Below, piece after piece: positions 50,501-62,691 of a DNA stretch of 64,000 nucleotides. The notes under the pieces were generated by a model, which saw nothing but the letters and a program-made list of their open reading frames with translations, did not search any database and was not told where the DNA came from. Every line of letters begins with the position of its first letter. Positions within the stretch are counted from its first letter, which is position 1. Made by a program: the position numbers and the translations under genes. The DNA is from Fistularia commersonii (lineage: Eukaryota; Chordata; Actinopteri; Syngnathiformes; Fistulariidae): contig JBBMNZ010000001.1 in the NCBI GenBank assembly GCA_037954325.1, positions 1,873,765 to 1,937,764 of the forward strand, written 5' to 3'.

Positions 50501-51216
50501 TAAAAAAATCCTTAAAACTTATGGAAAAATCCATAAACCAAAAAAATATACAGTTTGATGTCTGAGATTCCTTGTGAACCACCAAGTTAAATACATGTTA
50601 TATTCCCCTTGCAGGTTTTTTTTAATTAAAAAAAAAAAAAAAAAAAAAGAAATAATTATTTTCTTTTACTTTCATTTTTTTCTAGCATTAAACATTTCTC
50701 ACAAACCTTTAACAATGTTAACTTCTGATTACATACAGATTGCTTCCTCATCCCCGGTTGTTTCATTGACATTCGATTCTACCTTGCCATGTTTATTTAT
50801 ACATATATATATATATATTTGTCTATGCAGAAAAAACATTTATCGCTGATAACTGCTGCGATTTTGTTTCTTTTTAAACATTTTAATAGCTTGGACTTGT
50901 TATTTTTCCTGTGCAAATATGTTACAATGAAAATGTTCAGATTTACAACCCACCACCGACGCCTTTCTCACTTGAAATCCTGCAGAGAAAATAAACCTGT
51001 CTTTTATTTCTTGCTTTTTAAATCCAGTTTGAAAGTCTTTTTAGCGTCTTGATTTGCCATACACTTCAGCAGCACCGAAAAAAACACATTTTTACAACTA
51101 AATCCGTTTTGCTGTCAAAATAATTTCGGACCCTGGAGCATGAGATCAGATCCTCCCACTGAGAATGAATATTCCCACATTTCCAGGTGTTCCTGAACGC
51201 AACAGCTCCGCTAAAC
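50500..51216. other. AT-rich spacer upstream of TRMT13
   Basis: It holds an A-run (about 50627-50648), a (TA)n stretch near 50803-50818, and AATAAA words. The TRMT13 promoter presumably occupies the last ~100 nt. Nothing else is recognised. Confidence 0.45.
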
Positions 51217-54200
51217 ATGGCGGCGCCGGTGCCCGGGAGATGTGGCTTTTTCGTGGAGAAGAAGAAGCGGTTTTGCAAAATGATCGTCGCCAGAGGGAAC
51301 CGGTTTTGCGGGGAACACGGACACATGGTAAGTGCCTGGTTACCGGCGATGGATGAACGGCGAGAAGGAGAAAGGAGGACGGGAAGGAGAAAAATCGAGT
51401 CAATCGTTAGCCACCAGGGGGCGTCTTCCCTTGACGCGTGCATCCAGCAAGGGAAAAATAATTCCCGTTATTATTATATTTTTAATTTTAATGTCATTAT
51501 TGTTTGCTTCTGCTCCCCTGCATGTTATGTTTGTAATTAATCATTCAGGTCCGGACATGAATTTCTCATCTAAACACAGTCAGGCAGCGGCTTAGCTAAC
51601 TAGCTAGCTGACTGCAGTTTTTTGTTTGTTGTTGTTTTTTATATACACAACAAAAAAGCCATGTAGAAAGTATAACTGAAATAATTTCTTTGCACGTATA
51701 CACATACACGCAAGTATTTTACACAAGCGTTTTTTTACTGCCTTCGGGTTTTGAAGTCCATTTTTGTCGCTGCTGTATCGATGCATTTCCTGTAAAAAGA
51801 CTATGAAGTTTGGTTTGTTGTTAGTTCATTTCTGACTGCAGTAATGCATGTGATATATATGACTGACCGCTTCCTGTTTCCTGTTTCAGGAGGAAGGCAG
51901 CTGCAAAAGGATCGCCTGTCCTCTCGACCCCAAACAGTAAGGCATTATGCATCAGTGGATAATTAATTTACACGTTAGTTATAAACAGTCCAATAATCAT
52001 AAATTTAGATTACATTCACCTGCATTGTCGTTCCACTTATACAAGTTCACACTGTGTTAGCGGTTAGTATTAGCCAACTGAGGTAGTGTTTAGCATTCAT
52101 GATTGTGTGTGTGTGTGTGTGTATTTCCAGCACTGTGTGTGAGGACAAACTGGACAAACACCTGAAGAAATGCAACTCCAGACAGAAACCCAAACCCGTG
52201 AGTTCTACTTCCTGAACTGTCTAGCCATTGGATTTAAAAGTTTAAATAACAGCTAATCAGAACATCGCCGGGAACCAGATGTGAATGTTAGTAAATGTCA
52301 GTCCATCAACCTCCCGTAAAAGATTTGCGACTTCCGCTGTCTGATCGGCAGGCCTACTACGTGGACGATATAAACGCAGGATCCGCTGATGGAGACGAGA
52401 CGCCGCAGGTAATCCCCCCCCCCCCCGATTGGATGGAAGAGGGTCACCTGACAGGAAATGCCTTCGCCAGTCAGATTCTGGCCTTTCACTCAAGTGTGTT
52501 TAAATTCAACAGGTGAGTCTGTCTGAATGCAGCCGGAGTCACCTGGAGAGCCTGGTGGACAAACTAAAGACGCTGACGGCAGGTCTGTATGTCCGTCCAT
52601 CCATCTGTGTACCCGTCCGTCTGTCCATCCATCTGACCGCCCGACTGTCTCAGAGCTCGAGTCCGAGCTGGAGGACAGCTTCCTGTCTCACCCCGTCTTC
52701 CAGGAGGAACTCAATAACCCAAAGAACGGAGACTCCGCCCACAAACACCTGAGGCAGCAGGTAAACAAACCCGACCCCCGTAGAGATTGGGAGATCTCTG
52801 TCCCCCCCGGTGTCTCACCCGTCCCACCTCCTCCAGTCCTCTATCCTCGCTAACCTGGAGGCCCTGGGGCTGCTGGCAAGGAGCCGGTGCTTCGTGGAAT
52901 TCGGAGCGGGCCGCGGGAAACTGTCCCACTGGATCCACGAGGCCCTGAAGGGGAGGGAGGCGTCGGCGGCGGCGGGTGGCGCCGAGGCTCCGGAGCCACT
53001 GCAGCTTCTGCTGGTGGAGCGTTGCAGCACGCGCTTCAAGGTGCAGCGCCGCCTTCGGCAAAACACGCCCCCGCTCAGCGAGTTCCCTCCCCATGGAAAG
53101 TGAATGTCTCTGTGCGACGGCGAGCAGGTGGACGGGAAGCAGCAGGACGGCGGCGTGGAGCTCCGGCGACTGCAGGTGGACATCCAGCACCTGGATTTAC
53201 GTAAGGGACCGGTCTCGCGGCCTCATGTTTCTACCGCGGCTGTCAGCTGATCGCTTTTCTGTCTTCAGGTAAAGTCCAGCTGCTTGAGCGGCAGCTACCG
53301 CTCGTGGGCGTCGGGAAGCACCTGTGCGGGGCGGCGACAGGTGAGAGTCGCCGACAGAGGAGATTGTGTTTAAGCTGAACGCAAACAAATGATAGCGTGT
53401 AGTGGGACCTTGCGGGGATTTGATGCGGCGGACGACGGGAATATCGAGGGATGAGGGACTGGAAGAATCATTCAAAGCCCTTGATGGTTTTAAAAAGAGG
53501 AGCGGCTTCAATCTGTCTATAAATTAAGTGTAGACGTAAAGTGTTGCAAAGTTAGACATTTTAGCATGAAGTGTGTAGCCAGTAAGCTAAGCTAAGCTAA
53601 GCGACAGAGCACCACATGAAAAACTCCCTCAGTCTAGTATAATCATATATATCACATATGTATAATCATTTTTATACACTATTTGCGATTTATATAACAC
53701 ATATTTCTTATTCAAAACACACAACAAAACCATGGTTCTGGATCAGATTAATAGTTTCATTTCATTTCAATGCAGAAATTTAATTTGATAAGGCTTGCAC
53801 TCTTAAGTCAAGGTATTACTGCACGCAGTTAGCATTAGCATCAGCATCTATGCGCTGACTCCCAGATGAGCTGAGATGCTAACTTACAATGCTACCCATG
53901 CTGTGTGTCAGATCTGGCTCTGCGCTGCTTGTTGGAGACACGAGAACTTCCGGACGAGCCGTCGAGAAAGCGCCTGAAACCCTCCGCCGCCACCGCCGCA
54001 CCGCCTGAAGGTCCGGATCTGGATCCGGGTCGCTCTCCGGTTCTGGGCCTGGCGGTGGCTCTGTGCTGTCACCACCGCTGCGACTGGCGTCACTACGTCG
54101 GGCGGCGGTTCTTCGAGCAGAAGAACCTGGGAGCCGCCGAGTTCTCCGCCTTCTGCCGCATGTCCAGCTGGGCCACATGTGGCGCCCGGCCCGCCGACCA

Positions 54201-54523
54201 GAGGCGAGAAGACGGCGTGGAGGAGGAGCACGAGCCGGCGAAGGAGACGGACGCCGTCAACAGGTGAACAAAAACGTTATCGTTGTAAGTTCCGATCGAC
54301 CCGCTGACCCGCCACCCGTCGTCCCCGCAGTTTCCTGTCCCCGTCGGAGCGCCGGCACGTCGGCCGCCTCTGCAAGCTGCTGATCGACCGCGGCCGGCTG
54401 GACTTCCTCCGGGGCCGAGGCTTCGACGGGCGGCTGAGGCGCTACGTCGACAGCAAGGTGACGCTGGAGAACGTCCTGCTGACGGCCGTCCCCTCCTCCG
54501 ACCTAAAACCCGTCCCGCTCTGA
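51217..54523 (+). CDS. trmt13: tRNA:m4X modification enzyme TRM13 homolog
   Basis: TRMT13 is an S-adenosylmethionine-dependent 2'-O-methyltransferase for position 4 of tRNA acceptor stems. Eleven exons: 51217-51327, 51890-51936, 52131-52197, 52352-52408, 52513-52582, 52654-52760, 52837-53040, 53128-53200, 53269-53340, 53912-54263 and 54331-54523, about 450 residues (human 481). Exon 1 carries the CCCH-type finger (CGFFVEKKKRFCK ... CGEHGH) and exons 2-3 a U11-48K-type CHHC finger (CKRIACP ... HLKKCNSR). The methyltransferase domain has the SAM-loop FVEFGAGRGKLSHWI, VGKHLCGAATDLALRC, ALCCHHRCDWRHYVG and MSSWATCG. The apparent frame break after 53040 is an 87-nt intron. The signal AATAAA follows at 54582. 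It is divergent from MAP1S and convergent with LRRC39. Confidence 0.97.
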
Positions 54524-54581
54524 CTCGCGGGTTCCTCCTCTTTTGCGGACGAACCGAGCTGCGTTTACTCACTTCCTGTCA

Positions 54582-54598
54582 AATAAACTCCTTTTATT
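54582..54598. terminator. Two-way poly(A) signal shared by TRMT13 and LRRC39
   Basis: AATAAACTCCTTTTATT holds AATAAA on the plus strand (54582-54587) and AATAAA on the minus strand (54598-54593), five nt apart. The TRMT13 stop is at 54523 and the LRRC39 stop at 54738, so both mature 3' ends would overlap by a few tens of bases. This is an inference from signal position; cleavage sites were not measured. Confidence 0.7.
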
Positions 54599-54737
54599 GA
54601 TTCCATCTATGTTTCCGTTCATTTACAGACCCACTCCTCAGCCAATGAGGCTCTCATCGATTTAATCATTTCATTTTTGTCCCTTTCAGTCCACGCTTCA
54701 AATGTCCAAGTATTCTTCTCAGATCAGCCTCCAGCGG

Positions 54738-56402
54738 TTACATTTCGGCGTCCGTGCGAGCGTCCTGGCCGGCGCCGCGCGTTCGCCGCCGCGCCTCTCG
54801 GATGTACGCCAGCATGAACTCCAGTCCGAACATCTCGCGCTCTCCTTCCTCGTCCTCGGCTTCCGTCGGCGCCAGCGTGACGTCCAGAGTCAGGGGGTTG
54901 TCCCGGAAATTCACGAACCTGTGAAACAAAAAATCCGATTCGGGGCTTGTGCGGAGCTGGGTGTAATCTGATTACACGCGGGAAGTCGAGGCTTCGACGC
55001 AGTGATCTGATAATAATCAGTTCTGGGAATTAGGAATGAAAACCTCCATCATGAGATCCTGTGTGTGTGTGTGTGTGTGGGACGTCAGGGAGGTTGTTGG
55101 ACGCACCTGAGGCCCGTCATGGCCTCCATCAGCGGCGGGACGTCCCTCAGCCGGTTGCTGCTCAGCACCAGCGTGTCCAGCGCCGCCATCCTGGTTATGG
55201 TGGCAGGAAGTTGCTCCAGAAGGTTCCTCTGCAGCCAGAGGGCGCGTAAGGCCGCCATCCTGAGGGCGCAGATGGCGAGTCGGTGTGTGTTTGCCTGCGT
55301 GTGTGTGTGTGTCGGGTGACGGCTGACCTGTGGATGTCCTCCGGCAGGGCCCGCAGGCGGTTCCCGCCCATGTCGAGCCACTCCAGCGCCGGCAGGTCCA
55401 GCAGGAGGGAAGGGACGTCCTGGAAATCGTTCATGGACAGATCGAGGCGCTGGAGGCGCTGGAGACCCCGGAGCTGGGAGAACATCCACGCGGCGTGAGA
55501 TGGAAGAACCCAGGTAATCTGCACGGGGGGGGGGGGGGGGGAGTCGGGGGGTCACCTGGTCCGGGAGGCGGTCCAGGTCCCGGTTCATGGCCAGGTCCAG
55601 CCGCTCCAGGCTCTGGCAGCAGCCCAGCTCTTCGGGAACCCGCCGGATTCGGTTGCAGCTCAGCAGCAGCTCTCTGAGGTGGGTCAGCTTTCCTGAGAAG
55701 ACCAGAATCAGGAGACCGGGCTCAGAGCTGCTGGATTCGTCCTGGAGACGCATCGAGGGCGGCGGTTCCGACCGATCTGCTCGGGAATATCCGTCAAGCC
55801 GTTACGGGACACATCCAGGATCAGGAGGTTCTGGAAGCTGGAAATGAAGTGAGGGATCTTCTGCAGTCCGGTCCGGTGGATCTGCCACTCCTGGACTTGG
55901 CTGAGCTGGATCAGACAGCCAGGCAGGACCTGCGGCGGGTCAGAACTTTCATCAGAACACTCTGATGGACCCGTCAGGTTCCGGTCCGGCAAGAGAGACC
56001 TCCCCACCTTCCACTCCTCCTGCTCGATGAGGAGGATCAGACGGCCCTCTTCGGTCTTGAGCTTCTCCTTGAGTCGGGCCAGAAGAGCCCGGTCCTCCCA
56101 GACCCCCAGGCCCAGTCTGGATCAGAACCACAAGAGACCCACACACACAGAGCCTGAGGTTCCACAGCGACCACTAGGGGGCGCCGCCAGCCCTCCCTCA
56201 TATGTCGTTGACGTCGAAGAGTCAGCTGATGTAAACAAGGCGGGGCCTCGCCGAGGGGGCGGAGCCTCACCGAGGGGGCGGAGCCTGACCTGCCCGGGGT
56301 CCTCCGCCTCTGCTCCTCGTCCTCCTCGCGAACCCTCCGGATCCTGGTCTCCCACAGAGCCTTGATGGAGCGGACCGAGCCGCTCGCCACCACGACCGCC
56401 AT
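54738..56402 (-). CDS. lrrc39: Leucine-rich repeat-containing protein 39 (myomasp)
   Basis: LRRC39 is a striated-muscle M-band protein that interacts with myosin heavy chain. Seven exons: 56402-56290, 56116-56008, 55929-55773, 55692-55556, 55473-55328, 55259-55107 and 54918-54738, about 331 residues (human 335). The N-terminus keeps the ALWETRIRRVREE helix. About eight leucine-rich repeats follow, including LDVSRNGLTDIPEQI, LLLSCNRIRRVPEEL, LDLSMNDFQDVPSLL, WLDMGGNRLRALPEDI, LWLQRNLLEQLPATI and LVLSSNRLRDVPPLM. The capping region has NFRDNPLTL and FGLEFMLAYIREARRR. All introns are short (79-188 nt). Gene order TRMT13-LRRC39-DBT matches human 1p21.2. No break is seen. Confidence 0.97.
55061..55320. 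repeat. Short GT tracts in LRRC39 introns
   Basis: GT runs at about 55062-55079 and 55284-55313 lie within the introns flanking exon 6. Confidence 0.85.
56171..56184 (+). promoter_or_regulatory. CTCF-like motif in LRRC39 intron 1
   Basis: CCACTAGGGGGCGC fits the CTCF core consensus at every position. Confidence 0.45.
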
Positions 56403-58599
56403 CGCCTCACAGGGATCGGGACGGACGCGCCCGGCGACCTCTGACCTGCGGCTCCCGCGGCGCCATCCGTTTCGCCAGGGGCCACGGCATCCAAAAACCC
56501 ATCAGATGAATCAAATCCGGGATTTAGTTACCATCAGTTCGGATCTCACTGGTTTCCCGTTTGAGACGGTGACGATCCGGTATCCTCCTGTTTCCATCCC
56601 GAGCGAGGGCGTTCATTTCAGGAGAACCTCGAGTGTTTCCCGAGATCCCAGCCGTCGCTCGGTGGATCTCTAGCTTTGCGATTTGAGCCGAGATCTAAGT
56701 TAGGAGCGAGCGGGACGAGCGTTTGCCCGTGCTGCCCGCCGCTAGCTAGCCCGGAGGGAATCATGGAAAAACATGAGCGAGGTGTGCATGTTGTGGAACT
56801 TCTCTCGGATGGAGAAGTTGTGAGATACGTTGATGGATAACTGTGAGAAAGCAGGAGTCTTTTATGGGGATTTGGTGTGTTGGACGGAAGGAACATCGAC
56901 GGACGAGTCGTGCAAAGCGGGTCGGAGAAGGTGACATGGTTTTTAAAAAAGAGGTGCGGCTTCACTTCGACTATAAATGAAGTTTAGCTATAAAGTGCAG
57001 CAAAGTGTGCGTTTAGCAACACATTGTAGCATTAGGTGTGTAACCAGTAAGCCTAGCGACGGAGCCCTGAATGAAACTGGCAGGTAACTATCATAATTAT
57101 ATATTTCATATATTTTTTGTTATTATTTTTCTTATTTAAAAGCTCAGGATTTGACAATCAAGGTATTGTACTTAATTCCTCTTCCTTCAGCTGCAGGGAA
57201 TCTTCAAATCTTTGCACTTAAGACCTTAAAACACTTTATAGCCTTGACTTTGACACTTTATAGTTTTATTTGTATTTCTTACCCCCCCCGCCCTTTTTTT
57301 TTTTTTTTTACTGTTTATACAATTTCCTACTATTATTTATTATTGTTATGTTTTGAAACTCTGGCACAACAATTTCCTTCGGGATAAATCAAGTTATTCA
57401 TATTCATACTTGGACTGATTCATCAAATAATACTTATGGTGTCCAGCAGAAGGTGCTGCTTCCACTTCTGCAGTACTACAGACCAGAAACGGAGTACTAC
57501 CTCAGTATTTCAGTGCTTTGCTCTGCCCGTGTCGCAGTACTTCAGCAGTTATAGTAGTCGCATTCATTTACCGCGTTCTAATGACGAAACACAACAAAAA
57601 GTACCCGCAGGATTGCAAATCCACACCATGTGAGTCGTAACACTTCAGCAGCAGATCTCTGTATTCTAGTAGAAGTACTAACTTTTACCCGGCTTCCTCC
57701 TGCTCATTGTAGTACTAGTTGGTGTTACTGTAATAGTACTCACTTGCTCCTTGGGGTCCCGTCCTTTGTGTCTGGAGCTGAAATCTGACCTCAAATCCAA
57801 TGGTAAATTTAGCATACAAGTCACATGACCTTTGCTGACACCGCGGTCACATGATCTCCAGTCTCTCACACACACACACACTTATAATAAAACCGAAGAA
57901 CTATCAAATCCAAAATGACGGGAGGGAAAAAGCAGGACTTTTCTCATTTTAATCAAAAGAAAACCAACACCAGAAAAAAAAAAAGAAAAAAAGAAACAGG
58001 TGACCAAAGTAAAGAGGAAGGTCAGTAACAGTCGGCAAAAGATGGTTCGGTTGTTAATGAGCGGTTCGGAGCCTCCTCCTCCTCCATATTTCAACTTTTC
58101 ACTAAGATTTCACTTGGTACAGTACAGTCGGTGAGAAGACAGAGAAGATGTCAATAATGGCGGCCGGTTCGACGCTCCCCCCCCTCCCCCCCACCACGCC
58201 ATCGCCCGCCACGATGTCATCGTTTCATCTGCTTGTAGTGATCGAGTCAGCAGCGCCACAAACGGAACTACGTCACCCCCCCGGCCTTCTCTCTTCATTT
58301 AGTAAACATCCGAGATGATTCAATTCTCATGGCTTTACGACCGATGAGACTTCCTGCGTCCGCGGCCAATCAGAGCTCACACCCCGGCCGACACGGCGTG
58401 ACGTCGTCGCTCGGAGATCCGTCCGTCGTGAGCTTGCTGTGGCGGCGTCCCGGGCCTCTTTTTTTTTTTTTTTTTTTTTTTTTTGGCGCGGAAGCATGAA
58501 AATCGAATCACCTCGTGATTTTAACTGGCTCGTCGTCCAGCTGGAAGGCAGCGTGGAAGTGGGGATGGTGGTGGGGGGGGGAGGGGGTTGGCGGGTCAG
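56403..58599. other. Region between LRRC39 and DBT
   Basis: No gene is supported. The LRRC39 promoter side lies at 56403-56760. A retroposon copy sits at 57165-57405. A 26-nt poly(T) at 58459-58484 and the DBT 3' UTR occupy the right side. Microsatellite AC occurs near 57868-57881. Confidence 0.45.
57165..57405 (+). mobile_element. L2-like retroposon 3' end
   Basis: This is the longest copy of the family also present at 27600-27775 and 49860-50060. It includes CTTCAGCTGCAGGGAATCTT, TTTGACACTTTATAG and the end TTCCTTCGGGATAAATCAAG. Confidence 0.75.
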
Positions 58600-61500
58600 T
58601 TACTTGAGGTCCAGCACCATGCTGGACGGGTTCTCCAGGTAATCCTTCCACATGTTGGAGAAGCGGCACATGGTGGCGCCGTCGATGACGCGGTGGTCCG
58701 CCGACCAGCTGACGTTCATGATGTGGGCGGGGACCACCTGGCCGGCGGCGTCAAACCGAGGCAACACCTGAGGGAGGGGTGTTACCGCAGATATTTTGGA
58801 TATTTAAAAAAAAAAAAACAAACTAGAAACTTCATCAAGGTGGAGGTCAAAGGTCAGTGTTATGGCAGACAGGAAGCAAACCCACCTGGATCTTCCCCAG
58901 CGCCCCAATGGCGACCTCCGGCGGCAGGATGACCGGCTTGGCGTACGTCCCGCCGATCTGTTTCGGTTTATCAGATCAAATATTGTGTTTCCCCTTTTAT
59001 GCATGATTGTAATTCGAGCATTTGGCTGAGATACAATATTTTTCATTGACAAAATCAAGGTTCGATTGGACCGACCGAGCCGATGTTGGACAGGCTGAAG
59101 GTCCCTCCGCTCAGGTCGGCCGTCCCCAGCTGGCCGGCGGCCCCCAGCGCCTGCAGCCGGTTCAGCTCCACGGCGATTTCAAACACGCTCAGCAGCTGGA
59201 CGTTCTTCACGTTAGGAACCAGCAGCCCCTGGCTGGTGTCCATCGCCAGGCCGATGTTGTGTGATGCCTGCGGGGGGGGGGGTGACATCGAGACAGTGTG
59301 TCCATCTGCTTCCATCTAGATGATAGATGTAGGTTTGATATGAATTTTAGGTGTGTGTGTGTGTGTGCCGGGGAATCGTCTCTACCTTGTACGTGATGTT
59401 CTGACAGCCTTGGTCCACGGAGGCGTTGAGGATGGGGAAGTGGAGGAGACCGAGGGAGGCGGCCTGAGCCAATAGGAGCACGGCGTTAGCGCCGACAAAT
59501 CCGTCAACAACCCGCCCGCCGTGCCGGCTCCCCCTACCTTGATGAAGAAGGGCATGAAGCTCAGTTTGACCCCGCGGCTGTCGGTAATGGGCCGGAGTTG
59601 TTTCCGCAGGGTCACCAGGCGACTCAGGTCCACCTCGTCACAGTAGCCAAAGTGAGGGATGGCCAGCGCCGCCGTCATGGTCTTCACCATGGCCTTGTGG
59701 AAGCCTGTGAGCCAGGATAAACGTGACATCTGGTCAGGCTAACGTGACACACGCGCTAGTGTGACATTTGAACAAAGCACATGCGCATTTATGCTAACAG
59801 GCCACGATGACATGCTAATCACGCGTCACATCAATTAGAATGGTGAAATGCTAATACGCTAGTATTGATAGCATGTTTCAATGATAGCCCTTTCAGAGTG
59901 TTATTTATGTTAACTTTCACGTGGCATTTTTAACAAAACATGTGAATGTTAATGCTAACGGGTTATCGTTACATTACGTAAAACGTAATCTGTTATTAAT
60001 GTGAACTTGGACCTTTCAGAGGCTCTGTCACATCCTTGTTGTATTAAAATGCCTAATTTGTGGCATTATTAACAACACGTGAACACTAATGCTAGCAGGC
60101 TACCATGACATGCTAATATCACCTATTTGGTGATATTAGCCCACTTCGTCTATATCATCTGTTAGAATGTCATAATGCTAATATGCTAGCATATGCCTAT
60201 AAGTGGTAATAACACGTTTCAATGCTAACTCTTTATTATTACATTACTCAGAATGAAATCTGTTATTCTGGTGAAGTTTGACCTTTCAGAGGCTCGGTCA
60301 CAAATTTCATGTGAACACTAATGCTAACAGGCTACCATGACACGCTAATATCACACATTACATCTGTGAGAATGTCATTATGCTAATATGCTAGTATGTG
60401 CCTTGAAGTGGTAATGGCATGTTTTGATGCTAACGCTTATTGATGTAGTAAGACTGAATGTAATCTGTGATTTCAGTGAACTTTGACCTTTCAGGGGCTC
60501 GGTCACATCCTTGCCGGTAAAGACGGGCCTGGGCATTATGGGCGGGGCCTTCAGGACAGGCGGTGCGCTCACGGGCTTGACGGCAGACGGCGGAGCGGCG
60601 GGCGGCGGAGGCTGCACCTCCTGGAAGGGCGCCGGCGGTAAGATGGCGCCCGTTTGTTTGGCCAGGAAATTCAAGATGTCCTCCTTCAGGATCCGTCCGT
60701 CTTTTCCAGAACCCACGACCTCGCTGAGCTTAATCTGAGGTCAGAGGTCAAACGGGCGGGTCGGACAGAGGCTGGGGTGATCAGGCCGGAGAACAGACGG
60801 GATGCAGACTCACGTTGTTCTCCATGGCAAGGCGTCGCACAGCGGGTGTTGCCTGGGTTTTGTGGCCCTTGATCTCCTGGTGGGTGTGCTCCTCGCGCGC
60901 CATGGCGGGCGTCTCCACCACATCCTCCTCCTGGATGACCTCTAACCAATCAGAGACAAGCGGCTCATCAGCGGTCGGCGGTCACTTGTCACCGCCCGAC
61001 CCGAGACGTGTCGGTTTGTACTTCTCCACCTGTGCTTGACTCCGTCTCAATGTCCACCAGTGGCTTGCCCACCAGGGCGGTGGCGTCCACGTCGTAGTAC
61101 AGCTTTCTGATCACGCCATCGTAGCGGCTGGTGATGGTGACGGACGCTTTGTCGCTCTGGACTTCGCAGATACTGTCGAACTGAGACACCTTGTCACCCT
61201 CCTTGACGTACCTGCCAGAGAACGCGCAAACAGGTCTCGGGTGTCTCAAGGTCGGCATGCAGGACTCCAGAAGTCTCTTGATAGACACAGTCCTGCGCTA
61301 CGTACCACTCTTTGACCGTCACCTCCATGATCCCTTCTCCGATGTCGGAAAGCTTGAACTGGACGATTGGTCCATGACTCGCTGTGGGACAAAACACGAA
61401 GAGCAACGTCATCAGTGACGCCGTCAAACCGAAGCTGGGACATGACGGGGCAAGACTCACCGATGGCGGTGTGAAGGGCTCGGTTGCGGAGCGCCAGGGT

Positions 61501-62691
61501 TCGGTCCCACCGGACGGGGAGTGGCTGCGGACGCCGGTCGCCGCGGACACTCAGCAGCCGTAAACAGCGGCGGCGAGGCTGCTGGCTGAGCTGAGAGAAC
61601 ACGTAAGTTAAACACATCCTGCAGCCACGATACAACTGCAACCACCCTAAGTTGTTGTTTTGACCTTTTTTCGGAACAGAAAATCCAAAATAACCCTGAG
61701 CCTATATTTGCAAGCTCCCTCTCTCTCACACCCACCAACCAAATCCAATGAACTATCTTCACTTGATGCAAAAGTGGATATTTTTTTATATGTTTTTTAT
61801 CCTTGGTAACAGAACATGTTTGGCTGGTCTGAAATGGGCTTGGGCTACACCACAGCGCCGCCTCGCTGTTCTGGACAGGCACTGGGTATAATATATATAA
61901 TGAACTATAATGTATTGCTCTAGTCTGGGTTCCATATGCTCAAAAGCAGCAACACTGGCATTCATTGCTCTTGGAGCTATTTGCTCAGGCCTGCTCCTGT
62001 ATGAGGAAGTGAGGGGTGACAATCTTGGAAGAACACCTGGAAACTCTAGTTTCAGGTGAATTTGAAAATCCGAATTGTTTCCTGGAGCTGCAGTCCATCC
62101 ATAACGCAGTGTAGATATTCATCGACCATCTGTCCAGTCTGGTCTGTTCATCTTTGGTTATTGAGACCAGATGTCACTCAATTTTTTTTCTCTGTGAGGT
62201 TTTTTATTCGTGCATCTCCTGTTAGATATTTATAAAGGTTCTCGGTCATCCAGGTCATGGATGATGGTTTGCAAATCTTATGGTGACAACTGGAGGTTGA
62301 GATGTGCAAAGTCTTCAAGAGGCAAAACTAAGTCCACTTGCCACGATAAGAGTTGGCAACCACCTATTGTTAGCCCTGCTGTTAGCAGGTTTGCTCCTGC
62401 AGGAGCTAACCGGAACTAGCCTCACGCTAACACTCCACCAGCTCGTTGTTTTGAACGGGGCTCGCTTTGCACAGAAAGCGCTAGCAAAGAAAGTTACTAT
62501 GGCTAACACGGCTAAGCTAGCGTGGATTTGAGACAAGTAGAGTGACGTCAGGCCGGCCGCGGCCGCACTCTGATAGGACAACGACCTCCGCGCCGAACAC
62601 TACCGCAGATTCAAGCTAAAGGATGAGAAAGTGTTTGTTTTCTCACCAGCCGGCGGAACACGGCGAAGGAGGCTCTGGTGACCGCCGCCAT
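58600..62691 (-). CDS. dbt: Branched-chain alpha-keto acid dehydrogenase E2 (dihydrolipoyl transacylase)
   Basis: DBT is the E2 core of the mitochondrial branched-chain keto-acid dehydrogenase complex; it moves acyl groups from lipoate to CoA in Leu/Ile/Val breakdown. Eleven exons as in human: 62691-62647, 61590-61461, 61381-61306, 61211-61030, 60941-60814, 60734-60488, 59704-59538, 59463-59386, 59267-59076, 58957-58886 and 58767-58600, about 494 residues (human 482). The Arg-rich start fits a mitochondrial presequence. The lipoyl domain (VQFKLSDIGEGIMEV) carries the lipoyl lysine in EVQSDKASV (about K105). The peripheral subunit-binding domain has ATPAVRRLAMEN and SGKDGRILKEDIL. The catalytic domain has HFGYCDEVDLSRLV and the active-site SADHRVIDG (about H464, D468), ending VLDLK. 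It is divergent from RTCA. Confidence 0.98.
59760..60487. repeat. Diverged tandem repeat in DBT intron 6 that includes the exon 6 edge
   Basis: The last ~25 nt of DBT exon 6 and its donor (60488 onward) recur at about 60283-60304 and 60013-60036, with the same GACCTTTCAG.GGCTC.GTC word. Between them CTAATGCTAACAGGCTACCA and ATGCTAATATGCTAG segments repeat. Confidence 0.85.
61591..62646. other. DBT intron 1
   Basis: A 1.06-kb intron with short open frames on both strands but no recognised domain or mobile-element signature I can name with confidence. Confidence 0.4.

Noticed and set aside
53041..53127. Apparent frameshift/stop in TRMT13 after the TRFK codons
   Set aside because: A GT donor at 53041 and a CAG acceptor at 53127 give an 87-nt intron, and the join restores the RFKVDGK sequence of the family.
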